Shown here piece after piece: positions 7,259 to 14,614 of a DNA stretch of 14,614 bases; positions within the stretch are counted from its first letter, which is position 1, and every line of letters begins with the position of its first letter. Below the pieces are notes generated by a model. That model saw nothing but the letters and a program-made list of their open reading frames with translations, ran no database searches and was not told where the DNA came from. The DNA is from Oligoflexaceae bacterium (GTDB taxonomy: Bacteria > Bdellovibrionota_B > Oligoflexia > Oligoflexales > Oligoflexaceae). The stretch spans positions 1 to 14,614 of the forward strand of contig CANJJY010000059.1 in assembly GCA_947474445.1 (NCBI GenBank). The letters are read 5' to 3'. A program made the position numbers and the translations under genes.

Positions 7259-9973
7259 ATGGCTTCTCATCTCCCTGAAGACCTCCAACAATTGACGCCT
7301 ATGGTCAGGCAGTTCTACGAACTGAAAGCCAAGGCAGAAGATGCCATCCTGTTTTTTCGCATGGGCGATTTCTACGAGATTTTTGGGGATGATGCTGAAC
7401 GAGTCGCACCGGTTTTAGATCTCGTTCTGACCAGTCGGGAAAAAGGTGATAAGACACGTCTGCCTTTTTGCGGTGTGCCGCACCATAGTGCGCGCGGCTA
7501 TTGGCTCAAACTCTTGCGCCTTGGCTATCGCGTGGCTATCGCTGATCAGATGGAAGATCCCGCTGAAGCAAAAGGTCTGGTACGGCGTGATATCGTTCAG
7601 GTGATGACCCCCGGTTGTATCGATGATCTCGAAGGGCTTGAAGCGGATCTGCCGAATCACCTGCTGGCTTTTCATGAAGTTCCAAGTTCAGGATCATGCC
7701 TACTGGCAGCTCTCGATACATCGACCGGCGAATTTCGGATCGGAGCGATCGAACGCGGCGATTTATTGAGCTGGATGGAGCGTCTCCGTCCGCGTGAATG
7801 CCTGACGCGAAAATTCCTGCAAGATGAGGTCAAATCTTTACTGACGGGTTTTCCTAGTTTGCCAGCCTTGAGTTTTGGCATTCTTCCCGAAGCGATTTTA
7901 CGCGACAAAGATGAACAGCAGCGGCTACTTGTCGAACATTTTGCGACATCTGATTTGGCGACGATGCCCTGCGGTGACGTGACAGGTGGCCGCGAATTGG
8001 TCGCCGCGGTTCTCCTTTATCTCAAGAGCTTGCATGCCAGTACACGCCAATTTCTTGTCATCAAACCCCTGCACGATCCCGATCGGATGCTGCTCGATGA
8101 AACCGTGCGCCGCGATCTGGAACTTTTTGAAACGGCCCGACGGCGTGAAGTCGATGGATCGCTCTTTAAGGAAATCAATGCAACGCGAACTCCCATGGGG
8201 GCCCGGCTTCTGCGCCATGATTTGGGCCAGCCTTTTCTTCGTGAGGAGAGCATTCGATTGCGACAAGATGCGGTCGCTTCTTTGCTGGCTGCTCCCCATG
8301 AGGCGCTAGCTGCTGTGCAGTCACAGCTCAAAGTCTGTGTCGATGTCGATAGGCTCATGACGCGGGTTATCGCTCGAAAGGCGCAGCCAGGCGATCTTTT
8401 GCAGATCAGGCGCTGCCTCCAAGCCAGTCTTGAAATTCGTCAGATGTTTCAGGCGTGGCCTGTAAGCTCACCTCTTCTTCAAACGATTAACTTGAGTTTA
8501 GATGCGGCAAAGCAGCCCCTGGATTTGCTGCAATCGCAATTGAGCGAAGAATTGGCTTTGCTCGGAAGTTTGGCCGTTTTCAAGCCGGGTTGGGATGCTC
8601 AATTTGATAGTCTCACTCTATTGGCCCGTGAAGGAGCCTCGCAGATTGATGCCTATGAGCAGAAGCTGCGGGTTGAGACGGGCATCAACAGTTTGAAAAT
8701 CAAAGAGCATAAAACCTATGGCCTGTTGATTGAGGTCACTAAATCCAACCTGAGCAAAGTCCCTTCGCATTTTATTCGACGTCAGACGATGGTCAACAAT
8801 GAGCGCTTCGCGACGATGGAACTGGAAGAACTGTCGGAGTCTCTTGCCACCGCCAGCGAAGATGCGATCTCCCGTGAAGCAGAGCTCTTTGCCGCGCTCC
8901 TGGAACAGCTAGCGGCGGCGCAGGCTCCTCTCCGCGAATTGGCGGCAGCCTTGGCTTTGCTCGATGTGTTGCAAAGTTTTGCGAGTAAGGCGCGACAGTC
9001 TCATTATGTCCGTCCTGAGCTTTCCAGGAAGGGAGACCTCACCCTGCAAGCCTGTCGACATCCCGTCGTTGAGCGATTTGTGGGTCAGCATGCCTTCATG
9101 CCAAATGATGTGCGCCTCACCCGCGATAAAAAACAAATGCTCATCAGCGGTCCGAACATGGCGGGAAAATCGACCGTTATGCGCCAAACTGCGTTGGCTG
9201 CGATTCTGCACCAGATCGGGAGCTTTGTCCCGGCTACTCTTGCTAGGCTGCCTCTCTTCGATCGCGTTTTCACGCGGGTCGGCGCTGCTGATGATTTGTC
9301 GCGCGGTCAATCAACCTTTATGGTGGAAATGGCGGAAGCGGCCAGTATTTTGCGACAGGCAAGTGAACACAGTTTGGTGATCCTCGATGAGGTGGGCCGA
9401 GGGACTTCGACGCAGGATGGCCTCGCCATAGCCGCCGCGATCCTCGAATATATCAGTGAAAATTTACGCTCCTATACCTTGTTCGCCACGCACTACCACG
9501 AACTGATTCCTTATTCAGCGCATCTGCCGAGTGTGGCGATTGCGCAGGTTGAAGTTCTGGAGGAAAAACAAGGCATCCGGTTTACGCATCGATTGATCGA
9601 AGGCGCGAGTGGGAGTTCATTTGGTGTTGAGGTTGCCAAACTTGCTGGCATACCACCCGGCATCATTGAAAAAGCGAAGCGCTACCTGATTCAACCAGAG
9701 ACTTTCGTCTTGGCAGAGTCTAAGGTAAAGACGCGGCGAAGTGCGGCGGTGTCTGCGCAGATGGCACCTCTTGAGCTGGGTTTTGAAGAGAGCGCACCCC
9801 TGCGAAAAGGAGAACTCCCCTCGTCGATACATAGTATTGTGGAGCGACTTGAGCGAGTGAATGTGCTAAAAACCACGCCCATGCAGGCTTTGGCGATTCT
9901 TGATGAGTTGAAAGGGTACCTGCAGCAGAATGCGCAGGGCTCACTCTTCCCAGAAGCGCCCCATCTCTGCTAA
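7259..9973 (+). CDS. mutS: DNA mismatch repair protein MutS
   Basis: The 904-residue product recognises mismatches and small loops and recruits MutL through an ATP switch. The mismatch-reading motif RMGDFYEIF lies at residues 34-42, with the intercalating Phe38 and Glu40. The ATPase domain holds Walker A GPNMAGKST (631-639), Walker B LVILDEVGRGTS (706-717) and FATHYHEL (742-749). A helical tail (MQALAILDELKGYL) matches the oligomerisation end. I chose the ATG at 7259 because LTPMVRQFYELKA begins at the family's usual distance from it and AGGA lies 6 bases upstream. The frame is open 44 codons further, to a GTG at 7127, but that stretch does not resemble MutS. A TTGACA at 7157 in the gap to the previous gene lacks a good -10. 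Confidence 0.97.
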   Translation: MASHLPEDLQQLTPMVRQFYELKAKAEDAILFFRMGDFYEIFGDDAERVAPVLDLVLTSREKGDKTRLPFCGVPHHSARGYWLKLLRLGYRVAIADQMEDPAEAKGLVRRDIVQVMTPGCIDDLEGLEADLPNHLLAFHEVPSSGSCLLAALDTSTGEFRIGAIERGDLLSWMERLRPRECLTRKFLQDEVKSLLTGFPSLPALSFGILPEAILRDKDEQQRLLVEHFATSDLATMPCGDVTGGRELVAAVLLYLKSLHASTRQFLVIKPLHDPDRMLLDETVRRDLELFETARRREVDGSLFKEINATRTPMGARLLRHDLGQPFLREESIRLRQDAVASLLAAPHEALAAVQSQLKVCVDVDRLMTRVIARKAQPGDLLQIRRCLQASLEIRQMFQAWPVSSPLLQTINLSLDAAKQPLDLLQSQLSEELALLGSLAVFKPGWDAQFDSLTLLAREGASQIDAYEQKLRVETGINSLKIKEHKTYGLLIEVTKSNLSKVPSHFIRRQTMVNNERFATMELEELSESLATASEDAISREAELFAALLEQLAAAQAPLRELAAALALLDVLQSFASKARQSHYVRPELSRKGDLTLQACRHPVVERFVGQHAFMPNDVRLTRDKKQMLISGPNMAGKSTVMRQTALAAILHQIGSFVPATLARLPLFDRVFTRVGAADDLSRGQSTFMVEMAEAASILRQASEHSLVILDEVGRGTSTQDGLAIAAAILEYISENLRSYTLFATHYHELIPYSAHLPSVAIAQVEVLEEKQGIRFTHRLIEGASGSSFGVEVAKLAGIPPGIIEKAKRYLIQPETFVLAESKVKTRRSAAVSAQMAPLELGFEESAPLRKGELPSSIHSIVERLERVNVLKTTPMQALAILDELKGYLQQNAQGSLFPEAPHLC

Positions 9974-9977
9974 TGGC

Positions 9978-10006
9978 TTGAATTTCTAGATCAAAGAATT
10001 TAGTAT
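9978..10006 (+). promoter_or_regulatory. Candidate sigma-70 promoter for the dksA-family gene
   Basis: TTGAAT (9978-9983) and TAGTAT (10001-10006) are separated by exactly 17 bases and match consensus at 4-5 of 6 and 4 of 6 positions. They begin five bases after the mutS stop codon and would start transcription near 10013, about 60 bases before the dksA-family ATG. This would let the gene be expressed independently of mutS. Confidence 0.45.
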
Positions 10007-10074
10007 TTGTTATTGCGATTTGGCTCCGCGGTGGGAAATGTTTTCGCTTGAACTGCCATAAAGGAACGATGTGA

Positions 10075-10500
10075 ATGGCCAGTCACGATCCCCTCGATAC
10101 TCACGAGTTCCTGACAAGAGATGAGCTTGAACGCTTTCGAGCTTTGCTTTTGGAAGAAAGAGATAAACTGCTGCAGAAATCGCAGCAGCTCGTAAAAGCC
10201 GGTAATATTGAGCTCGATAAGAACGAGATGCTCGATGAGGTGGACCTTGCGTCCGCGACCACTGAGCAAAATCTCACGTTTAAACTTCTTGATCGCGATC
10301 GGAAGTTGCTCGGTGAGATCGAGCATGCTCTGGAAAAAATCCGTACGGGTGAATACGGCTACTGCGAAGGGACGGGTGAACCCATTCCCAAGCGGCGTCT
10401 GGAAGTGAGGCCTTGGTGCCGTCATAGCGTGAAGTACAAAGAGCAACTGGAACGCATGAAAAAGAGTGGGCGCGGTGTAGGCGACGAAGACGAACTATAG
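10075..10500 (+). CDS. dksA: DksA/TraR-family RNA polymerase-binding transcription factor
   Basis: The 141-residue product belongs to the DksA family, which enters the RNA polymerase secondary channel and, usually with ppGpp, alters initiation at rRNA and stress promoters. Residues about 11-92 form the coiled coil, with the tip motif DEVDLA (54-59) matching the functional DxxDxA signature. The zinc-finger region YGYCEGTGEPIPKRRLEVRPWCRHSVKYKE spans 95-123. Classic DksA has four Cys; here the four positions are C97, T100, C115 and S118. This resembles the reduced-Cys DksA paralogues (DksA2 type) known to work without structural zinc. AAGGA lies 9 bases before the ATG. A likely promoter lies just upstream, and a strong terminator lies 117 bases after the stop codon. 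Whether it is the main DksA of this organism or a paralogue cannot be told here. Confidence 0.9.
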   Translation: MASHDPLDTHEFLTRDELERFRALLLEERDKLLQKSQQLVKAGNIELDKNEMLDEVDLASATTEQNLTFKLLDRDRKLLGEIEHALEKIRTGEYGYCEGTGEPIPKRRLEVRPWCRHSVKYKEQLERMKKSGRGVGDEDEL

Positions 10501-10514
10501 TCGAGGCCGGTCGT

Positions 10515-10585
10515 TGACAGTTTTTCTGTCAGGTCTAGCAGCGATGATATGAATCGTCAGAAAACGAACAAAGAAATTTCGTTTT
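10515..10585 (+). other. Two small hairpins in the 3' untranslated region of the dksA-family gene
   Basis: TGACAG, five T, CTGTCA (10515-10531) is a 6-bp perfect inverted repeat. AAAACGAA (10561-10568) pairs with TTCGTTTT (10578-10585) over 8 bp. Both lie between the dksA-family stop codon and the strong terminator, so the transcript would carry a structured 3' end of about 140 bases. I see no separate promoter for a small RNA here. Confidence 0.45.
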
Positions 10586-10616
10586 TCCCCTCAAGGGCTT
10601 CGCTCCAAGAAAGAAT

Positions 10617-10641
10617 GCCGGGTTCAAGACCCGGCTTTTTT
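10617..10641 (+). terminator. Rho-independent terminator, probably bidirectional
   Basis: GCCGGGT (10617-10623), a 5-base loop, ACCCGGC (10629-10635), then six T (10636-10641): a textbook intrinsic terminator for the plus-strand genes. On the minus strand the stem is followed by a broken T-rich run (ATTCTTTCTT), so it may also end transcription of the lipoprotein gene converging from the right. Confidence 0.93.
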
Positions 10642-10677
10642 CGTATTTAAATTTTGAATTCGACTCTCTCTTGGTCC

Positions 10678-11850
10678 TTACAATTGCGTACACTGCGAGT
10701 CGGCAATCGACGCGCAATTTGTAGGGTTCGCCGCTTGTGTGTTAATCGCGCGATAAGCGCAACAGGCCTTTATCTTGTCATCATTCGATAAGCTCGTCGA
10801 TGCTTCGATCTTCGATTTGAGATCGGTCGATAGACCTTTCGTTAAACTATTGCGCAAAGCTTCATTCTGCGCTGAAGCATCATCCAAAGAGCCACCAATT
10901 TTAGAAATCTGCGCTCGGAGGTTTTCGATCGTATCGCTGACGCTTTTGGTCACCGAGGCTGGGATGCCAGCGATGGCGGAAAACCCCCTGTTCGTCGTAT
11001 CGAGGTCGTCAAAGAGTGCGTTCAACATCGATTTGTTAGCATCGGTACCAGTCGGAAAAATACTGTTGACGGCAGCTTGCAAGGTTGTAACCCGAGCCAC
11101 AAGTTTGGAAATATCATTGCGATCGATTCCAGACGCGACGTCTTGGATATTTGGTACCAAGTTACCATCGTCGTAGAGGACAACTGTATAGAATGCGATG
11201 GCTTCACCGAGATGAGCGAGAGCCCAGGCAAAGTTAGATTTAGCCGTGCGCTGGATGGGGTAAGGGCCTTCGTCACACACGTGGCGTTCATCGTCGCTCG
11301 ACTTTGCTGCGTCGGAGATCAGAGGGCAAAGAGTAGCGATCGCTTGGTTGAGGCTCGTGATGGTGGCGCTGCCACCGGCCCGAGCTTCAGCAGCCGGGAA
11401 AGGATAATAGAGCACGATGTTATTCGCCGAAGCCACGGGTGTAGGAGTTCCCATCTTGCTCAGGTCGTCGCTGGTCAGGTTCATCAGTGTGCCCAATGCG
11501 CTAAAACTTTCCGAAGTCTTATCGCTTGACGAGGTAGTCTCGGATTTCTTTTCCGATTGGGCGATCAAATTCTTTGAAATCGAAAAGGCGTCAAGTCCGG
11601 CTTGACTGAGGTAGATGTAAGCTTTCAGAACGAGCGTATCTTCATTGTAAGGGTTGATACGATCGGCTTGATCCACAAGGGACATGGCCTTCCCTAAATT
11701 TCCTTTGTCGTAGGAATAACGAGCCTCGAGAAGAAGCTGATCACTCGCCTTTTTTTGACCTTCGCTGACGAGCAACATCTCATTAAAATTCGTGTCACCA
11801 CACCCACTCAGTCCAAGAACCATGAGCAGTCCTGCCATCAACCTACGCAT
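10678..11850 (-). CDS. Predicted outer-membrane lipoprotein of unknown function, TPR-like N-terminus
   Basis: I do not recognise this 390-residue protein. It begins MRRLMAGLLMVLGLSGCGD: basic start, hydrophobic core, and lipobox LSGC with the lipidated Cys at residue 17. Gly at +2 rather than Asp favours outer-membrane sorting. Residues about 35-80 (ARYSYDKGNLGKAMSLVDQADRINP and following) read like one or two tetratricopeptide helices pairs. A Ser/Thr-rich stretch (101-118) follows. Residues 245-355 are mostly helical and polar, with possible coiled coil near 305-335. Besides the lipobox it has six Cys (175, 192, 363, 364, 379, 387), four of them in the last 28 residues, suggesting disulfides in the periplasm. 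GGAG lies about 6 bases before the ATG. It follows the ftsB-like gene after about 50 bases and is probably co-transcribed with it. Confidence 0.85.
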   Translation of the reverse strand: MRRLMAGLLMVLGLSGCGDTNFNEMLLVSEGQKKASDQLLLEARYSYDKGNLGKAMSLVDQADRINPYNEDTLVLKAYIYLSQAGLDAFSISKNLIAQSEKKSETTSSSDKTSESFSALGTLMNLTSDDLSKMGTPTPVASANNIVLYYPFPAAEARAGGSATITSLNQAIATLCPLISDAAKSSDDERHVCDEGPYPIQRTAKSNFAWALAHLGEAIAFYTVVLYDDGNLVPNIQDVASGIDRNDISKLVARVTTLQAAVNSIFPTGTDANKSMLNALFDDLDTTNRGFSAIAGIPASVTKSVSDTIENLRAQISKIGGSLDDASAQNEALRNSLTKGLSTDLKSKIEASTSLSNDDKIKACCAYRAINTQAANPTNCASIADSQCTQL

Positions 11851-11902
11851 CTATCGCTCCTTTACAGAGAGGCCAATCCACGTCTCGCTCGAAAGTTGGC
11901 TG

Positions 11903-12169
11903 TTAATCGGCGAAAAAAATTATTTTCTCATCTGGATCTTTGACATGATATTTGTCACGGAGGACCTTGCGTGCATAGTCGGGAGAACTTCGAATCTTAC
12001 GAATTTCTTCGCTGATGTCTTGGTTGCTCGCCTGCAGCCGTTCAACGGTCGAGTCGAGCAGTCCTAAGCTTTTTCTGAGCTTAAAGAAATCAAGAATGGT
12101 CCCTTCGCCTCTTAGGGTTCCGACTAAAAGCACCAAAATTGTCAGCGCGTATATGAACCTAACGCCCAT
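11903..12169 (-). CDS. ftsB: FtsB/DivIC-family septum formation initiator
   Basis: The 88-residue product fits the FtsB/DivIC family, small bitopic proteins that join FtsL and FtsQ in the division complex at midcell. It has a short cytoplasmic start (MGVRF), one membrane helix at about residues 6-20, a coiled-coil segment at about 33-62 (LRKSLGLLDSTVERLQASNQDI), and the family's C-terminal pattern RSSPDYARKVLRDKYHVKDPDEKIIFF. An earlier ATG at 12175 would add Met-Leu, but GAGGG then touches the start codon; it lies 6 bases before the ATG at 12169, so I prefer that. Partners FtsL and FtsQ are not in the window. The symbol rests on family and size; DivIC-like naming is equally possible. Confidence 0.8.
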   Translation of the reverse strand: MGVRFIYALTILVLLVGTLRGEGTILDFFKLRKSLGLLDSTVERLQASNQDISEEIRKIRSSPDYARKVLRDKYHVKDPDEKIIFFAD

Positions 12170-12207
12170 CAGCATCCCTCACTGCCGCATCCGTGGCGAC
12201 CAGGTCC

Positions 12208-12216
12208 ATTGTATCA
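12208..12216 (-). promoter_or_regulatory. Candidate extended -10 promoter for ftsB
   Basis: The minus strand reads TGATACAAT: a TGn extension plus TACAAT (5 of 6 matches to TATAAT). The -35 position is weak, which is tolerated with an extended -10. Transcription would start near 12201, about 32 bases before the ATG at 12169, inside the 93-base gap after the helicase gene. Confidence 0.35.
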
Positions 12217-12262
12217 TGAATGGCTTTGAGGGTGGAAATGGAGGTGTCGACCGCGGTCTATG

Positions 12263-14431
12263 CTAGGGACTGCGGCCACTGCTACTGCCGGCGTGCAACT
12301 GACTCGGGCGGATTTTGCGGTACCCAAAATCTCTGAAGCGAACGATGGCCTTGCGTTGACCAAAGTGGTCATCGAAGCCCTCGATAATCCCCGGTCCGTA
12401 GGTGGGATGATAGACCTTGGCTCCAGCCTCTAGGGTGGCTTCTTCATCGTCTTCGTAGACATATCGAGCGTGCAGCGAAGATGGGGCCTGGGGTTCAAAA
12501 AGTTCTTTGGCTTTTAGCGTGAATTCAATAAATTCCTGAGGCACTTCACGCAAAAAGCGGGAAGGCGGATTAACCATTTCCGTATTGTACGTGCGTCGAC
12601 GTCGAGCACAGGTCAAAGATAGTTTTTCTTTGGCGCGCGTGATGCCGACGTAGAGGAGACGTCGCTCTTCTTCTAAGCTGCTCGGATCATCCATGCTGTT
12701 CTTGTGAGGCAAAAGACCGTCTTCCAAACCAGCGATGTATACGCGCCTAAATTCGAGACCCTTCGCCATATGCAGTGTCATCAATGAAACGCCGCCAATG
12801 CTTGCCGTTTCGGTGTCTTCGCGGACGAGCGAGACGGCTTGCAGCCAATCCTCGAGATGGGCTTCGGGATTTCTTTTGGCATATTCACTCATGCCGGCTG
12901 CGAGCTCTTGAATGTTGTCGATTTTATCGGTGTATTGATCCGGGAATTTTTTCTTCAGGTAGTCCGGATATTCGAGCGCTTCTAGAAGGATTTTTACGGC
13001 TTCTTGGAGAGGGCTACTGCGGATATCGTCCTTGAGAGCTGCTAGAAGATCGTGAAAGTACTTGAGCTTGGGGCCAATCTTGGGCGTTCCAGCCTGAACG
13101 AGGCGGCGCACAGCTTCCATAAGGCCGATCCCCTGCTGGCGAGCGAACTGCTGGACTTGTTCGATGGCCTTATCGCCAAGACCTCGGGTCGGAACATTGA
13201 TGACGCGAAGAAAGCTGATCTCATCACTTTCATTGGCAATCAGTCTGAGATAAGCGACCATGTCCTTAATTTCAAGCCGCTCATAGAATTCGAGTGAGCC
13301 GTAGATCGTGTAAGGGATTTTAAAGCGACGCAAGGCTTCTTCGAGCGAACGGGATTGACTGTTCGTGCGATAGAAAATTGCAATATCGTCGAAACCAAAG
13401 GTCCGTCTCTCGCTTTGAATGCGCTCGGCGATCCAGTAAGCTTCCATTTCGCCATCGACCTCGAGATGCACTTCTATTGCGTCACCAGCAGCCGCCTCGG
13501 TAAACAGCGTTTTTGGTGCTCGTTTGGTGTTGTAAGCCACCAGCTTACTCGCGGCGCCGACGATATTGCCCGTGCAGCGGTAGTTCTGCTCGAGCGCAAT
13601 GCGCTTCGCGTCAGGATAGGTCTGGTCAAAATCGATAATGTTCGATGGGGTCGCGCCCCGCCAGCTGTAGATAGACTGATCATCATCGCCGACGACCACA
13701 AGGTTTCTGTGGCGATTGGCTAGATGATGAATAATTTCAAACTGGGTCCGGTTGGTATCCTGGAATTCATCGACCATAATGTATTGGTAGCGCTGACTGA
13801 GAATCTCCCGTACCCGCTGATTCTGCCTCAGCAGGAGGAGCAGATTCAGTAAAAGATCACCAAAATCCATCGCATTGCATTGCGCCAGATATTCTTGGTA
13901 CAGGCGGTATACGGTCACACCTCCCGTCGGTACCATCTGGGGATAATCCAGAGCAAACTGCTCTGCTTCATGGGGGAAAATTCCAGCTGTTTTAATGTAA
14001 CTGAGAAAGCCCCGCATTTCTGCAACGAGGGTCGGCAAATCACCTTTAGGATGAAGTTCTTTCAAGACCTGCTTCAGGGCGCGACTTGAATCTTGATCGT
14101 CGTAGATCGAAAAATGATTATCGAAGCCAAGTTCGCTGGCAAATTCCCGCAGCCAGCGCGCGCAGGCTGAGTGGAAGGTGGTGATCAAGGAGCGCTTCGC
14201 CTCGGGGACGAGAGCTTCGGCACGACTGCGCATTTCTTCAGCAGCTTTGTTGGTGAAGGTCACAGCCAATATTTCCCATGGCAATACGCCATGATTTATC
14301 AAGTAGGCGATGCGCGTCGTAATGATGCGAGTCTTGCCGCTGCCGGCTCCTGCGAAGATGACGAGCGGACCTTCGCGATGCAGCACGGCCGCCTTTTGGA
14401 CTGAATTCAAGTTCAGCAAGAGTTCACTCAC
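12263..14431 (-). CDS. pcrA: UvrD/PcrA-family 3'-5' DNA helicase
   Basis: The 722-residue product is a superfamily 1A helicase of the UvrD/PcrA/Rep group, acting in excision and mismatch repair and in clearing stalled replication or transcription complexes. All motifs are present: I AGAGSGKT (27-34), Ia TFTNKAAEEM (58-67), II VDEFQDT (220-226), III GDDDQSIYSWRGA (248-260), IV LEQNYR (280-285), V LMTLHMAKGLEF (550-561) and VI EEERRLLYVGITRAKEKL (587-604). The C-terminus (GAKVYHPTYGPGIIEGF to IRPSQLH, 670-713) resembles the Tudor-like RNA polymerase-binding domain of PcrA and UvrD, arguing against Rep. The start is GTG at 14431 with only a weak binding site; SVQKAAV fits the family's Q-motif. 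It begins 22 bases after glmS. PcrA and UvrD cannot be told apart by name from sequence alone. Confidence 0.95.
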   Translation of the reverse strand: MSELLLNLNSVQKAAVLHREGPLVIFAGAGSGKTRIITTRIAYLINHGVLPWEILAVTFTNKAAEEMRSRAEALVPEAKRSLITTFHSACARWLREFASELGFDNHFSIYDDQDSSRALKQVLKELHPKGDLPTLVAEMRGFLSYIKTAGIFPHEAEQFALDYPQMVPTGGVTVYRLYQEYLAQCNAMDFGDLLLNLLLLLRQNQRVREILSQRYQYIMVDEFQDTNRTQFEIIHHLANRHRNLVVVGDDDQSIYSWRGATPSNIIDFDQTYPDAKRIALEQNYRCTGNIVGAASKLVAYNTKRAPKTLFTEAAAGDAIEVHLEVDGEMEAYWIAERIQSERRTFGFDDIAIFYRTNSQSRSLEEALRRFKIPYTIYGSLEFYERLEIKDMVAYLRLIANESDEISFLRVINVPTRGLGDKAIEQVQQFARQQGIGLMEAVRRLVQAGTPKIGPKLKYFHDLLAALKDDIRSSPLQEAVKILLEALEYPDYLKKKFPDQYTDKIDNIQELAAGMSEYAKRNPEAHLEDWLQAVSLVREDTETASIGGVSLMTLHMAKGLEFRRVYIAGLEDGLLPHKNSMDDPSSLEEERRLLYVGITRAKEKLSLTCARRRRTYNTEMVNPPSRFLREVPQEFIEFTLKAKELFEPQAPSSLHARYVYEDDEEATLEAGAKVYHPTYGPGIIEGFDDHFGQRKAIVRFRDFGYRKIRPSQLHAGSSSGRSP

Positions 14432-14453
14432 CTTCGCTCAACCTACCTTTCGT

Positions 14454-14614
14454 CTATTCCACCGTAACCGACTTGGCTAGGTTGCGGGGCTGATCGACGT
14501 CCGTCCCACGCTTGACCGCAATGTAATAGGCTAGGAACTGAACTGCAACCGTCGAAAGTATGGCTTGAAAGCAGGGGTTGCTGACCGAAGGGCAATGGAT
14601 GATGTGCGAGCAGA
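14454..14614 (-). CDS. glmS: Glutamine-fructose-6-phosphate aminotransferase, C-terminal end only
   Basis: Only the last 52 codons and the stop lie in the window; the gene continues past the right edge. GlmS makes glucosamine 6-phosphate from fructose 6-phosphate and glutamine, the first step toward UDP-GlcNAc for peptidoglycan and lipopolysaccharide. The visible end reads QFLAYYIAVKRGTDVDQP followed by RNLAKSVTVE, which is the near-invariant GlmS C-terminus that completes the sugar-isomerase active site. The helicase gene follows 22 bases later on the same strand, so the two are probably in one transcript. Confidence 0.95.
   Translation of the reverse strand, partial: CSHIIHCPSVSNPCFQAILSTVAVQFLAYYIAVKRGTDVDQPRNLAKSVTVE

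Noticed and set aside
10514..10542. TTGACA downstream of the dksA-family gene as a promoter for a separate small RNA
   Set aside because: No -10-like hexamer lies at 15-19 bases, and the TTGACA is part of a small inverted repeat.
10617..10641. tRNA T-arm look-alike: CCGGG, TTCAAGA, CCCGG
   Set aside because: The 5-bp stem and 7-base loop match a T-arm, but no acceptor stem, anticodon arm or D-arm lies upstream and a T-run follows directly. It is best read as an intrinsic terminator.
12170..12256. Short minus-strand open frame between the helicase gene and ftsB, ending at a TAG inside the ftsB start region
   Set aside because: It begins right after a stop codon, has no start codon with a ribosome binding site except a late ATG, and overlaps the likely ftsB promoter. 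The peptide is not one I recognise, so chance is the simplest reading.

Overview
This 14.6 kb window is a housekeeping stretch of a bacterial chromosome, about 50% GC by eye, with densely packed genes and no sign of mobile elements, CRISPR, tRNA or rRNA. A flagellar hook-length regulator (FliK), an FtsB-type division protein, a lipobox lipoprotein with Gly at +2, a DksA-type transcription factor and the rplU-rpmA-obg-nadD-rsfS-rlmH order all point to a flagellated Gram-negative bacterium. The proteins look divergent from the gamma-proteobacterial versions. My best guess is a lineage of the former Deltaproteobacteria or Oligoflexia/Bdellovibrionota. That is an inference from gene content, not from a marker search.

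Layout. Positions 1-2493 (minus) hold fliK, cut off by the left edge before its stop codon. A 380-base divergent intergenic region follows, then a plus-strand block: rplU and rpmA (ribosomal proteins L21 and L27), a terminator-like hairpin, then obg, nadD, rsfS and rlmH, nearly contiguous and in one case overlapping, then comF-family, mutS and a dksA-family gene. A strong rho-independent terminator at 10617-10641 closes this block. To its right everything is on the minus strand. In transcription order from the right edge these are the 3' end of glmS, a pcrA/uvrD helicase, an ftsB-like gene and an unrecognised lipoprotein gene, which converges on the dksA terminator.

How the genes fit together. 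The left plus-strand block is about ribosome production and its control: L21 and L27 sit in the large subunit, Obg is a large-subunit assembly GTPase, RsfS binds the large subunit to silence it, and RlmH methylates pseudouridine in 23S rRNA. NadD makes the NAD precursor. ComF-like PRTase and MutS add DNA metabolism, and the DksA-like protein would tune RNA polymerase. The right block mixes cell-wall sugar supply (GlmS), DNA repair and RNA polymerase-linked helicase work (PcrA/UvrD), and division (FtsB).

I found no obviously new multi-gene system. The items most worth a second look are the DksA-like protein with a Cys-Thr-Cys-Ser zinc-finger signature, the unrecognised 390-residue lipoprotein beside ftsB, the altered glycine-rich core of Obg, and a perfect 8-bp palindrome just ahead of the obg ribosome binding site.
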